DNA of 40,459 nt from a virus. Positions within the stretch are counted from its first letter, which is position 1. Each line of letters starts with the position of its first letter. Location of the stretch: the IMG/VR virus record IMGVR_UViG_3300021437_000046, positions 1 through 40,459 of that record. The stretch is one strand, 5' to 3'. Position numbers and translations under genes: made by a program. A model generated the notes under the pieces. It worked only from the letters and a program-made list of their open reading frames with translations. It was not told the DNA's origin and did not search any database. Shown one piece after another: positions 20,401 through 27,432 of this stretch.

Positions 20401-22446
20401 AAAACTATGCCAACCGTAATAGTTTCTAGCCCTACCCTCAAACGGCTTAGGACTAGTCCTAAGTGCCTTATCTATATCAGTTACCCACGCCCACTTAACC
20501 TTATCAGTAGGGTCTATAACATTCTTAAATATAGCAGTAGGAAGAGCTTGTCTGAGGTCTGAAGCTATCTGAGCGGTTACGGGAACTCCAGCACTTCTTA
20601 CTATAGACTCTCCACCTGTAGCAGCTATTCTACCCATCGCTACAGATGGTGTCTCTACGCCACTCCACCACTTATCATGCAAAGTAGGCCTAGCGGTACG
20701 AGAGGTAGTAGTCTCCGCCATGGGTATAGCTCGTGCCGAAGAGTTACCTGACTTGGAAAGAACCTTATTTGCCTTAGCTTCAAGCTCCGACAGCGACCTG
20801 ACACCTTGCTGCTTAAGTACAGTATCTATATAGTCCTGTGGGATATGGCCTTTACTTGCCATATCCATAAACTGAGATAAGGTCTTTACTGACCCTCCGA
20901 CTATAGTCTTAGTCTGCATTTCTGCTACTCTCTTAGCAAATAGTGCCGGAGAGTTAGCTGAACCTATATACTTTACTTCTTCCGGAGTAAGTTTGGCGGA
21001 GTGCTTTATAGTCCAGGCAAGCTTCTCTGCCTTACTAATACGAGTAGGTGTAGTCACGTTGGCGTCCACCATAGTAACTACTTTACGAGTCTTAGTAGCA
21101 GGCTCGACTGACTTTCCTAGATCTTCTAGAAATGTCATATCAAACGGGGAGTCTGTCTTAGCTGCCCCATCTAGAACTCTCTGAAGTCCCTTAGCATTCT
21201 TTATACCAGTAAAGTCTCTAGATTCGCTTATTCTTTGCACATGCTTCTGTAGCAGAAGCTCTAGATCCTTATCAGCAAGACCAGCTGCCCAGGATGATAC
21301 GGGAAATCCCGCTATTTTATAGCTAGGAGTCTTTAATATAGCATCCCTAATAGCAGCTTCCCTGGCCCCTGAGCCAAGAGGGGTAGGTCCCTTAGCTATA
21401 GGATATGACTCAACTACATCTATTAATTTAGGTACCTTTGTAGTAGTAGTTACCCCCTTATACAGGGGATCTACAGTAAGTCCAGGATACTTATAGGTAG
21501 GGGCCTCTTGTACTGCCTTGGTTATATTCTGCCTTGTAAGCGCGTCAGCAAACTGTACAGGATTTAATTTATCAGCTATACCTTCTGTACCTGCCGCAAA
21601 CCTAGGACCGGGCGCGGTAAGTGCAAGCATATCCTTTACAGGATTAGTAGGATCATGTATTCCAGAAGGGCCAGCTGTAAAAACCCTAGGTGGGGCTTCT
21701 ATCGCCTTAGTGGGAGTATAACCAATAGCCTTAGGCGTACTATCTACTATTATACCTTCTAGTGGTTTAGCTGCAACTTCCGCTACAGAGGCCGCTTTGC
21801 TACCAACTAGCGCTCCCTTTATAGCCTTGACGCCCTTAACGATAGGGCCCAAACCTGTGTAGGTTACAGGATCCATAAGTATATCGGCAGAGAGCGCTGT
21901 AGCGAACTTAAGTGCAGAATTATCTACCTTTTCTGCTACTACGTCACCTGGGGATATATGTTCCTGGCCAGATAATCCCTTCCAGGCTCCCTTAGCTAGG
22001 GATTCCCAGCCCCCAATACTATACAGTCCACGTTCGGAAGAATTAGGATTAGGATAGTCATTCTTAAGCTGATTAAGTGCAGAACCTACACCATGCATTG
22101 GCCTAGTAAGCATATCCAGGCCAAACTTACCAACAGATTTAGTTCCGCCCCATACGCTATCCCATATACCGCCACTTTTTACTGCGCCAGAAGTGGCCTG
22201 TGCAGGCGTAGTCTGTACTTTAAGAACAGCCTGAGCAAGATTCCAAGTGGGGTTATTAAGTTGGTTATTTGGATCGGAGAGTCCCTGAAGCGCTGCCAGC
22301 TGTAGCATGGCAGTTTGGTGCTTAGTACTAGAGTTAATGGCCTGAAGTTTAGCCATACTACCAGCAAAATCATATCCGCTTGCAGCTGCCTTACTTGCGT
22401 AGGACGCGGATAGGTTCTTCATTATTGCATCAAAAGCAGTGCCCAC
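17416..22446 (-). CDS. giant internal virion / ejection protein (1676 aa)
   Basis: The largest gene, from GTG 22446 with GGGAGGGTAG upstream. No catalytic motif is recognised. It is rich in Ala, Ser, Thr and Lys. Many segments look helical, and a C-terminal part (ERKVMRRAIPFYSWMRKSTP, then Gly/Pro-rich hydrophobic stretches such as DRQIPIAGPIAAITGH) resembles internal proteins of podoviruses with very large gp16-like ejection proteins. Its place between other Ala/Gln-rich virion proteins and the transglycosylase supports a role in the channel that carries DNA across the envelope. Function is inferred from size and order. Confidence 0.65.
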   Translation of the reverse strand: MGTAFDAIMKNLSASYASKAAASGYDFAGSMAKLQAINSSTKHQTAMLQLAALQGLSDPNNQLNNPTWNLAQAVLKVQTTPAQATSGAVKSGGIWDSVWGGTKSVGKFGLDMLTRPMHGVGSALNQLKNDYPNPNSSERGLYSIGGWESLAKGAWKGLSGQEHISPGDVVAEKVDNSALKFATALSADILMDPVTYTGLGPIVKGVKAIKGALVGSKAASVAEVAAKPLEGIIVDSTPKAIGYTPTKAIEAPPRVFTAGPSGIHDPTNPVKDMLALTAPGPRFAAGTEGIADKLNPVQFADALTRQNITKAVQEAPTYKYPGLTVDPLYKGVTTTTKVPKLIDVVESYPIAKGPTPLGSGAREAAIRDAILKTPSYKIAGFPVSSWAAGLADKDLELLLQKHVQRISESRDFTGIKNAKGLQRVLDGAAKTDSPFDMTFLEDLGKSVEPATKTRKVVTMVDANVTTPTRISKAEKLAWTIKHSAKLTPEEVKYIGSANSPALFAKRVAEMQTKTIVGGSVKTLSQFMDMASKGHIPQDYIDTVLKQQGVRSLSELEAKANKVLSKSGNSSARAIPMAETTTSRTARPTLHDKWWSGVETPSVAMGRIAATGGESIVRSAGVPVTAQIASDLRQALPTAIFKNVIDPTDKVKWAWVTDIDKALRTSPKPFEGRARNYYGWHSFAQSDLMRSLIKSATERSSAIGSKLKGAEKTAYWKTTRPRDMYDEVVPALTVAEDALRKTGVKLIAGVDNNGILLSLGDVLTSLPRDVVEKFMFKNPAMYMNVYPTGFLNAAEHMVTAAIHGGNADLAKQAAAFALKDAKTGGNLSKHKAGEAAAASIVESISKAMPSILQKVNENYASHSLQVGTAVQSMTEEVVTKLMQGISDAAISSSDAFSSVVNRSNEIGKVGSAIGAPAEANPIARVLVDTELSSRGIGPGDLAEADTARTVTSGGSTVGKAAEASLKASGTAQQASREAEARTASAAMGENVVDLEEEFAVKLNAGLFRGNVGLLNKLRVAKEVGGKTFVGSYGISGMHDMLWGSTNAAREFNEMHRTLMSATAQVAVKYAGNDASKMLSEAFRHLQFGSNITDPGMLEVMDSMRKSIDIVFSGGKNGSFITRNGFFPQHVNKLMDYYGVPKHIRFDVSNPLTDQAEVWKSWADVGDPLDTLDRIHSAYQFALTDATIGRTISTTSEFASKVPKEGFVKLTDDRGLSNLYQYMDPNMYYSRDIIKQLPYYESIRNLASTGSKNSNLTSVLNVFDRAQNIWKSGVTVLRPGHHVANGMGDVILNWLAGVNNPAQYTKAARVLSGRSKMYADWDGLAALQNDIPLAKSAAKGSKILVAGKFAITDDEVWRSAHAQGLLSDFRTAEELSPAAVARGTANPVRKIGRTILKTAGRTSDLINHHTRMAQFIDVLEKSTAKTLDEAVAEAGAATRKWHPDGTDLTNFERKVMRRAIPFYSWMRKSTPLIIEALATKPGRTLVIPKAQHNFAQVMGMDPDSIADPFPIDAMLPSYLRNNVITGPEFSIGAHNYGASLSGDPVAGTLNSTLKGNPISTLLQAATPFAKVPYELATGTGFGTGIPIGNTTDYLDRQIPIAGPIAAITGHSVTGGLGSTGAVDKGNVPAGINPVALTNWMTGLGITDYSTPSIKKGTLAELRQKYSDMAKERAKNNRG

Positions 22447-22451
22447 TTTTA

Positions 22452-23891
22452 CTACCCTCCCATCTGAACGAATGAGTTAGGCCTGGCCCCTGTAGCCCCG
22501 TACATAGATATAGCAAGCGCCATAAGCTGATTAGTCATTCCAGAAAGCTGCGGATCCTTTCTTGCTGCTTCCGCTACACGTTGTGCGTATTGTATACCAG
22601 ACGACGCTGTAGCGGGATCTATGCTACTTGCTAGCTGTATTGCCTTGCTGGCTAGATCTGCCTGCCCACCAAATATTTGATTAGCCTGAGAATAAAGCTG
22701 CTGCCCAGCACCGGACATACTGTAGTTCTGAGAAGCAGTGGGTGTACGGCTAAGTTGCAGCTTAGCCAAGTCAAGTGCCGCGGCATCCTGAGCAGCTGCG
22801 CTATTAGCTAAAGCAGCCTGCTGCTGCGCCTGAAGTTGAGCCATTCCAAGATTATAGTTATTCTTAGCAGTGTACGACTGAATAAGAGCATTAGCTCTAT
22901 CAGAAAGCGACTGAGTATACTGGGACTGAAGCTGCGAGGCTAACTGTGTGGCACCAAGAGCAGAATTACTCTGAATTTCGGATCTTCTAGACGCCAACTG
23001 TGCTAGTTTATTACTCAAGTCCATCTGATTAGACTTACGGGCCTGCACGCCCTCAAACTTAGCTATATTCTGCTGCTGCCCAGCGAAATTAGCCGCGTTC
23101 TGGCCAGTCTGGGCAGCGAGATTCTGAGCTGCTAAGGCTGCATTACTCGCTACAGAGCCCATGAATGCCTGATCTGATGCTGTCTTAGGCGCAGTATCTA
23201 CTGCTGCTGCCTGTATACCGAGCTTTGACAACATATCCGCAGACTGCTGAGCGGCTGTAGAGTAGTTACCCGCTACAGCGCCACTGGCCTGGGACCCAAT
23301 ACCCTTGATAGTAGACAGGGTACCTGCGTTGCTAGCAGCTATAGCCGCGTTATCTTTTGCCATGCTCCCCTGTAGCGCGGCATACATTGAAGTAAGCTGA
23401 GCATCGTTATACTTAGCGTTACTGCTAGCCTTATTAGACGACTGGGTAAGATCGGCTAGTACAGGAGCGTAGGCTCTCTGCATCTGCCCTGTAGCGTCAC
23501 CAATAAAATTAGGAGCTTTTACGCTAAAGAGCTTACTAATCTCTGCTGTAGGATCAGCGTAGGTAAACTGGCCAGTAAAGTTAGTATCAGGCTGTATAGT
23601 AGTCTGACTCGGGTTGCTGGCTACCTGGCCTGTAGCCATCGCTGCATCTCCACCACCCTGTAGCGCGGCAAGCCCTAAATCAAATGGACTTGCTTGGCTG
23701 GGAGCAGTAAGTGCAGTAGGGTTAGGCACAGAATTAGGATTAGCTGGCAAAGTGGTAGCATTAGGTACCGTACTAGGCACATTAAAGTTAGTGCCACCAA
23801 TAAGCCAAGGATAGTTAGGTATTGACGGCCTTCCTGGTGATACCTTTTTAGGGGCAGCCTTAGGGGCGCTGCCATACGGATCAGCCCTCAA
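22452..23891 (-). CDS. Ala/Gln/Ser-rich internal virion protein
   Basis: 479 residues from TTG 23891, overlapping the previous stop region, with GGCGGTG upstream. The N-terminal 110 residues are Pro/Asn/Thr-rich and disordered. The rest is a long helical, Ala/Gln-rich coil (for example MAQLQAQQQAALANSAAAQD). Composition and position suggest a core or ejection protein made with the 1676-residue protein. No catalytic motif is visible. Confidence 0.6.
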   Translation of the reverse strand: MRADPYGSAPKAAPKKVSPGRPSIPNYPWLIGGTNFNVPSTVPNATTLPANPNSVPNPTALTAPSQASPFDLGLAALQGGGDAAMATGQVASNPSQTTIQPDTNFTGQFTYADPTAEISKLFSVKAPNFIGDATGQMQRAYAPVLADLTQSSNKASSNAKYNDAQLTSMYAALQGSMAKDNAAIAASNAGTLSTIKGIGSQASGAVAGNYSTAAQQSADMLSKLGIQAAAVDTAPKTASDQAFMGSVASNAALAAQNLAAQTGQNAANFAGQQQNIAKFEGVQARKSNQMDLSNKLAQLASRRSEIQSNSALGATQLASQLQSQYTQSLSDRANALIQSYTAKNNYNLGMAQLQAQQQAALANSAAAQDAAALDLAKLQLSRTPTASQNYSMSGAGQQLYSQANQIFGGQADLASKAIQLASSIDPATASSGIQYAQRVAEAARKDPQLSGMTNQLMALAISMYGATGARPNSFVQMGG

Positions 23892-23892
23892 T

Positions 23893-24690
23893 TTACACCG
23901 CCGATACTGAAGATGAGCCCACTAGTCCTAGAGCCCTTCGGTTAATTGCTTCCTGCCTGGCTTGCTGCTGAGCCAACTGCTGCTGAGTTATATACTGGCC
24001 CATATCTTGCTGTATACCCTGTAGGTATGCCTGCCGGGATGTATCCAACTGAGTCTGCTGTCTAGCATAGTTATTAAGAAGATTTGAGTCCGCAACACCA
24101 AACAACCCAGATCTAAGCATGCCTCTGGAGGCATAGTCTTCATTCTGATTTATTCGTGACTCATCCTGCTGCGTGTTAAGGTCTCTGCTATTTAGCGCGT
24201 ACTGATTATTATAGTTAGTTTCCGCTGCAAGTTCCGAAGCTTGGTAGTCAGCCAAAGCCTTAAGAATAGCCGCTTGCTGACTTTGATACCCTGTATCGTT
24301 AGTAAGATATTCATCTATACTCGGCACCTTAGGCGCTTTGGGGTCTATTACGGGCTTATTTATAGAACCAGTAGGCGGCTTCTTAACTGCTGGGGCCTTA
24401 ACTACTGGCTTCTTAACTATTCCTGATACCGGCTTCCTCGCTACAGGGGTAGTAGGCGGCCTGAGAGTTACATTAGCCATACCTGGAGGCTTAGGCTGCG
24501 CGGGTAACGTGGCAGGCTTAGAGGTGCCTACAGGTTGTATACCTACCTTAGTAGGTATAGGCATGGTACTTACTCTACCCGGGGCTGGTGTTCTAGTCCC
24601 TATAGGAAGAGCGTATACTTTTCCAGGTACTGTAGGACTAGGTGCGGGCGTAGCTTTTCCTACAGGCTGAATAGTAACCTTAGTGGCCAT
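23893..24690 (-). CDS. virion protein with Pro/Lys-rich head and coiled tail
   Basis: 265 residues with AGGAGGT upstream. Residues 1-120 are Pro/Val/Lys-rich with repeated blocks (IQPVG, PIGT, KKPV), likely extended. From about 125 a helical region runs (NDTGYQSQQAAILKALADYQ, RDLNTQQDESR, DYASRGMLRSGL). The DYASRGMLRSG segment is recurrent in phage virion proteins. It is probably structural or an ejection accessory. One motif copy gives TTPVARK. Confidence 0.6.
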   Translation of the reverse strand: MATKVTIQPVGKATPAPSPTVPGKVYALPIGTRTPAPGRVSTMPIPTKVGIQPVGTSKPATLPAQPKPPGMANVTLRPPTTPVARKPVSGIVKKPVVKAPAVKKPPTGSINKPVIDPKAPKVPSIDEYLTNDTGYQSQQAAILKALADYQASELAAETNYNNQYALNSRDLNTQQDESRINQNEDYASRGMLRSGLFGVADSNLLNNYARQQTQLDTSRQAYLQGIQQDMGQYITQQQLAQQQARQEAINRRALGLVGSSSVSAV

Positions 24691-24925
24691 AAGGAGACGG
24701 ACCTCCTAGCGCGTCTATGCTGGCAAAATTTCCCCGCTGCTGGGCCTGTAACTGCCTAAGCATGGCGTTACGCCTGGCCCTAGCTTTAGCGTCCCTTTCC
24801 CTGTAGCCGATAGGGTCCACAGGACCTATAGTTGGCATAGATCTTCCACCTCCGTATACTTTATTTCCAGCTGCCAGGTTGCTAAATCCGCCTCCTGCAA
24901 CTGATACGCCAGAATACATACTCAT
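24680..24925 (-). CDS. small virion-associated protein (81 aa)
   Basis: ATG lies in an ATGA overlap with the tail nozzle stop. The Gly-rich start (VAGGGFSNLAAGNKVYGGGR) and GPVDPIGYRERDAKARARRN followed by a basic/Gln helix resemble short proteins found after the tail hub in actinophage podoviruses. It is likely a minor structural protein. Confidence 0.6.
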   Translation of the reverse strand: MSMYSGVSVAGGGFSNLAAGNKVYGGGRSMPTIGPVDPIGYRERDAKARARRNAMLRQLQAQQRGNFASIDALGGPSPYGH

Positions 24926-26475
24926 ATTTCTGCGCCCTCACTTCTCGCTACAGGGGCCTGCTTCTGTGATACTTCAGCTACTATATGGTTAATGCTACTG
25001 CTAGCTGTATGTCTATACCCAGTAAGCTGAACAGAGAATTGTATACGTGGGAATCTGAGACTATTATGGGCCTTTATATATTTTCTATTTGGAGAGGTAA
25101 CGCTAACTTGAGTTACCGTACTATACGCGTTTACAAGTAAGTCAGCCCAGCTGTAGTTATTGGCCTGATCCCAAGTCATACTAGCAAGAGTAGTCCAGGT
25201 ATAGTAAGGAATAAAGGCATAAGGTATAGCTAGGAGTCTACAGCTGGCTTGGTTATTTGCTTCGCTTATGATGGCGTCTATACCCCACCAGTGTAGCCTC
25301 TTAAATGAATGTGGGCTGTCCATTGGATACATCTTAGTTTTAATTCTTGGGTCTGTTCTAACCATATCTTCTGGCATTCCTGTAGCGTATTCAGCATCCT
25401 GGATACTAACTACGGATCCAGTACTAGGTGCATTAGAGTTAATCGCACCAAGATATATTTTATACCCATAAGTGGATGTGCTATTGGCCACCTCTATAAA
25501 CTTGCTTATAGGGCCTATATCCCACTGAGTCCAAGTATTATTTATGGGATAGTAGACAAAAGTTAAGTCTTTATAGCATATAACTATTCTATCTCCTACG
25601 GTACTAATACTTCCCGCTACAGGGTACGTCCCAGGAGTGGCTCCGCGCGTAATAGATACCTTAGTACCTATGCGAGTATACGTATATTGATCCAATCTGT
25701 ACACGTTAGAGCCGTACAGTACGAATATAGCACTCTCGTACACCGTAACCCGTAGCGGGGAACTTGTACCAACAGTCTTAGATATATTCTGAACAAACCC
25801 TCTAGTCGGGGCAGAGTCGTAAGTTAGGACGTAAGTGCTATTAGATTTAAACAGATACAGAGAGGACTGTACTGCTATAACAGTGGTAAGGTACTGTCCA
25901 TCACCTGTATTTATATCGATAAAATCAGAGCCACTCCACGTCTCCGGTGTGGCTAGGTTTGAGAAGTATAGTCTAGACGAAGATCCGGAGGCAGCCCACA
26001 GTCTTTCCTTGAACACGGCTATAGACGTCGCTGAGGGTATACCTCCTACTGCTGCACCTGTAGTTCCATTCCAGGAGTATCCACCAGCAGATGCCTTAGT
26101 TATATAAAACTTATCATTGTATTGCACGCCAGACGTAGCAACACCAAAGCTACCTGTAATCTGTACCCAACTAGTGGCATCCACGTAAGTAGTAGATGCC
26201 ACCCTATAGTACAGTCCAGTACCTATATTAGCTATGGCATGAACTACACCACTAGTGTAAACAAAATACCCTAGTAGGTTAAAATAAGTATTATTAAGAG
26301 CTCCCCCCGGCAACGGTTCTATCGCTACAGGGGGTCTAGTCACAAGTGTGCCATCTACAGTGTAATCAAAATCGACGCACTCTACTAGTTCGTTATCTGC
26401 TATGGTGTCTGGTACCCCTGTAGCGTTGTTCAATCCGCCTAGGAAAGGACCTAGAGTAATTAGTGACCTACTCAC
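24922..26475 (-). CDS. tail hub/nozzle protein (beta-propeller-like)
   Basis: 517 residues from GTG 26475 (GGAGGAGG upstream). It opens with LGPFLGGLNNATGVPDTIAD, typical of podoviral tail hub proteins. Propeller-type strands follow: NDKFYITKASAGGYSWNG, FKERLWAASGSSSRLYFSNL, ATPETW, DINTGDG, LYLFKSNSTYVLT. It would form the distal tube of the short tail (P22 gp10 / T7 gp12 role). GTG overlaps the adaptor stop, so the two are coupled. Confidence 0.8.
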   Translation of the reverse strand: MSRSLITLGPFLGGLNNATGVPDTIADNELVECVDFDYTVDGTLVTRPPVAIEPLPGGALNNTYFNLLGYFVYTSGVVHAIANIGTGLYYRVASTTYVDATSWVQITGSFGVATSGVQYNDKFYITKASAGGYSWNGTTGAAVGGIPSATSIAVFKERLWAASGSSSRLYFSNLATPETWSGSDFIDINTGDGQYLTTVIAVQSSLYLFKSNSTYVLTYDSAPTRGFVQNISKTVGTSSPLRVTVYESAIFVLYGSNVYRLDQYTYTRIGTKVSITRGATPGTYPVAGSISTVGDRIVICYKDLTFVYYPINNTWTQWDIGPISKFIEVANSTSTYGYKIYLGAINSNAPSTGSVVSIQDAEYATGMPEDMVRTDPRIKTKMYPMDSPHSFKRLHWWGIDAIISEANNQASCRLLAIPYAFIPYYTWTTLASMTWDQANNYSWADLLVNAYSTVTQVSVTSPNRKYIKAHNSLRFPRIQFSVQLTGYRHTASSSINHIVAEVSQKQAPVARSEGAEI

Positions 26476-27116
26476 ATATCCTCCTCCATAATAGTTATTA
26501 CATCGTAGAACCTAGAACTTGCCTGTAGCGAGAGCTCTTTTAATCCAGCACTGCTCTGATTTGCCTTTATCTGGGCTGAATTAAAATCATCATCCAACTC
26601 ATAAGCCTGAGATAAGACATACTGTAGAAGTACTTCGTAATGCGTATCAGGAAGGCCTATATTATCTGATAGGCTAGTAATAGTAGGTGGCGTCTTACTG
26701 CAATATATCTTTATTGTTACGTCACTACTATCCGGTATAGGAAATAGATTTATACTATTCTCCCACTCGTACCAAGCAAAGGGAGTAGCTGTCTGTGTAG
26801 TACTTCCATACTCTGCAAGCAGGCTAGTTTGTGCCTGCTCAAACGTATAGTTTTCAAGCGGTATATTGTCATAGAATACTGCATTAAGTACCAGTATTGA
26901 ATCAGAAGGGAAATTATACGTACTCTGTCCCGCTACAGAGAGTGTAGTGGCGGTAGTTCTGGTAGCCTCTCCTTGCTGTGCAATAGAGAGCTGACCCTGA
27001 TTTATCCATCGGATTATATCGTTATCACTTATCTGCGTACCTGACTCGTCTCCGAACTGGCGCTTTACAGCAAGCGCCAGTTCGGAGACAAGCTTGGTAG
27101 CGGGAGCTATAGGCAC
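26472..27116 (-). CDS. head-tail adaptor (tail tubular A-like)
   Basis: 214 residues from GTG 27116 (AAGGATG upstream). The pattern SDNDIIRWINQGQLSIAQQG, then YNFPSDSILVLNAVFYDN, PFAWYEWENSINLFPIPDSS and HYEVLLQYVLSQAYELDDD matches the podoviral adaptor that sits between portal and tail nozzle. It is adjacent to the nozzle gene as expected. Its fifth to twenty-fifth codons hold an 18-bp perfect hairpin. Confidence 0.75.
   Translation of the reverse strand: MPIAPATKLVSELALAVKRQFGDESGTQISDNDIIRWINQGQLSIAQQGEATRTTATTLSVAGQSTYNFPSDSILVLNAVFYDNIPLENYTFEQAQTSLLAEYGSTTQTATPFAWYEWENSINLFPIPDSSDVTIKIYCSKTPPTITSLSDNIGLPDTHYEVLLQYVLSQAYELDDDFNSAQIKANQSSAGLKELSLQASSRFYDVITIMEEDM
27048..27089. promoter_or_regulatory. 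18-bp perfect hairpin in the adaptor gene
   Basis: GTCTCCGAACTGGCGCTT (27048-27065) and AAGCGCCAGTTCGGAGAC (27072-27089) pair perfectly around TACAGC. On the message it starts about 27 bases after the adaptor start codon. It is the longest intragenic stem seen and would be very stable. It could slow ribosomes or RNA polymerase, or protect a processed end. No T-tract is present. Confidence 0.9.
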
Positions 27117-27127
27117 CCGTTACATCC

Positions 27128-27424
27128 TTACTCTACAGTGTCCGAAGTTGTGGAGTTTACGGAGTTGCTAGGGATCATCACAAGGATGTTCCTATCAACG
27201 ACACACCAGTATCCATTCTCATCCTGGCTAACGTACATGCGCATATACCAGAGACCCTCCGGGGGAAGAGGAGTAGGAATGTCAGTGTCTGCCTCATACA
27301 CTGCGTACAGGGCAGCCCTAATCTCATCGTCAGTTGGAAGGGTCTCAATCTCTTCCGGCTCAGTCCACTCCTGACCGAACATGTAGTTGTTATTACGAAC
27401 AGTGCTCATGATATAGGAAGTCAT
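27128..27424 (-). CDS. small hypothetical virion-region protein (98 aa)
   Basis: ATG 27424 has GAGGGATAAG upstream; GTG 27436 in frame overlaps the previous stop and is an alternative. An acidic middle (EWTEPEEIETLPTDDEIRAA) is followed by a strand-rich part (LWYMRMYVSQDENGYWCVVD). It lies between the 794-residue structural gene and the adaptor. No family was recognised. Confidence 0.6.
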   Translation of the reverse strand: MTSYIMSTVRNNNYMFGQEWTEPEEIETLPTDDEIRAALYAVYEADTDIPTPLPPEGLWYMRMYVSQDENGYWCVVDRNILVMIPSNSVNSTTSDTVE

Positions 27425-27432
27425 CTTATCCC

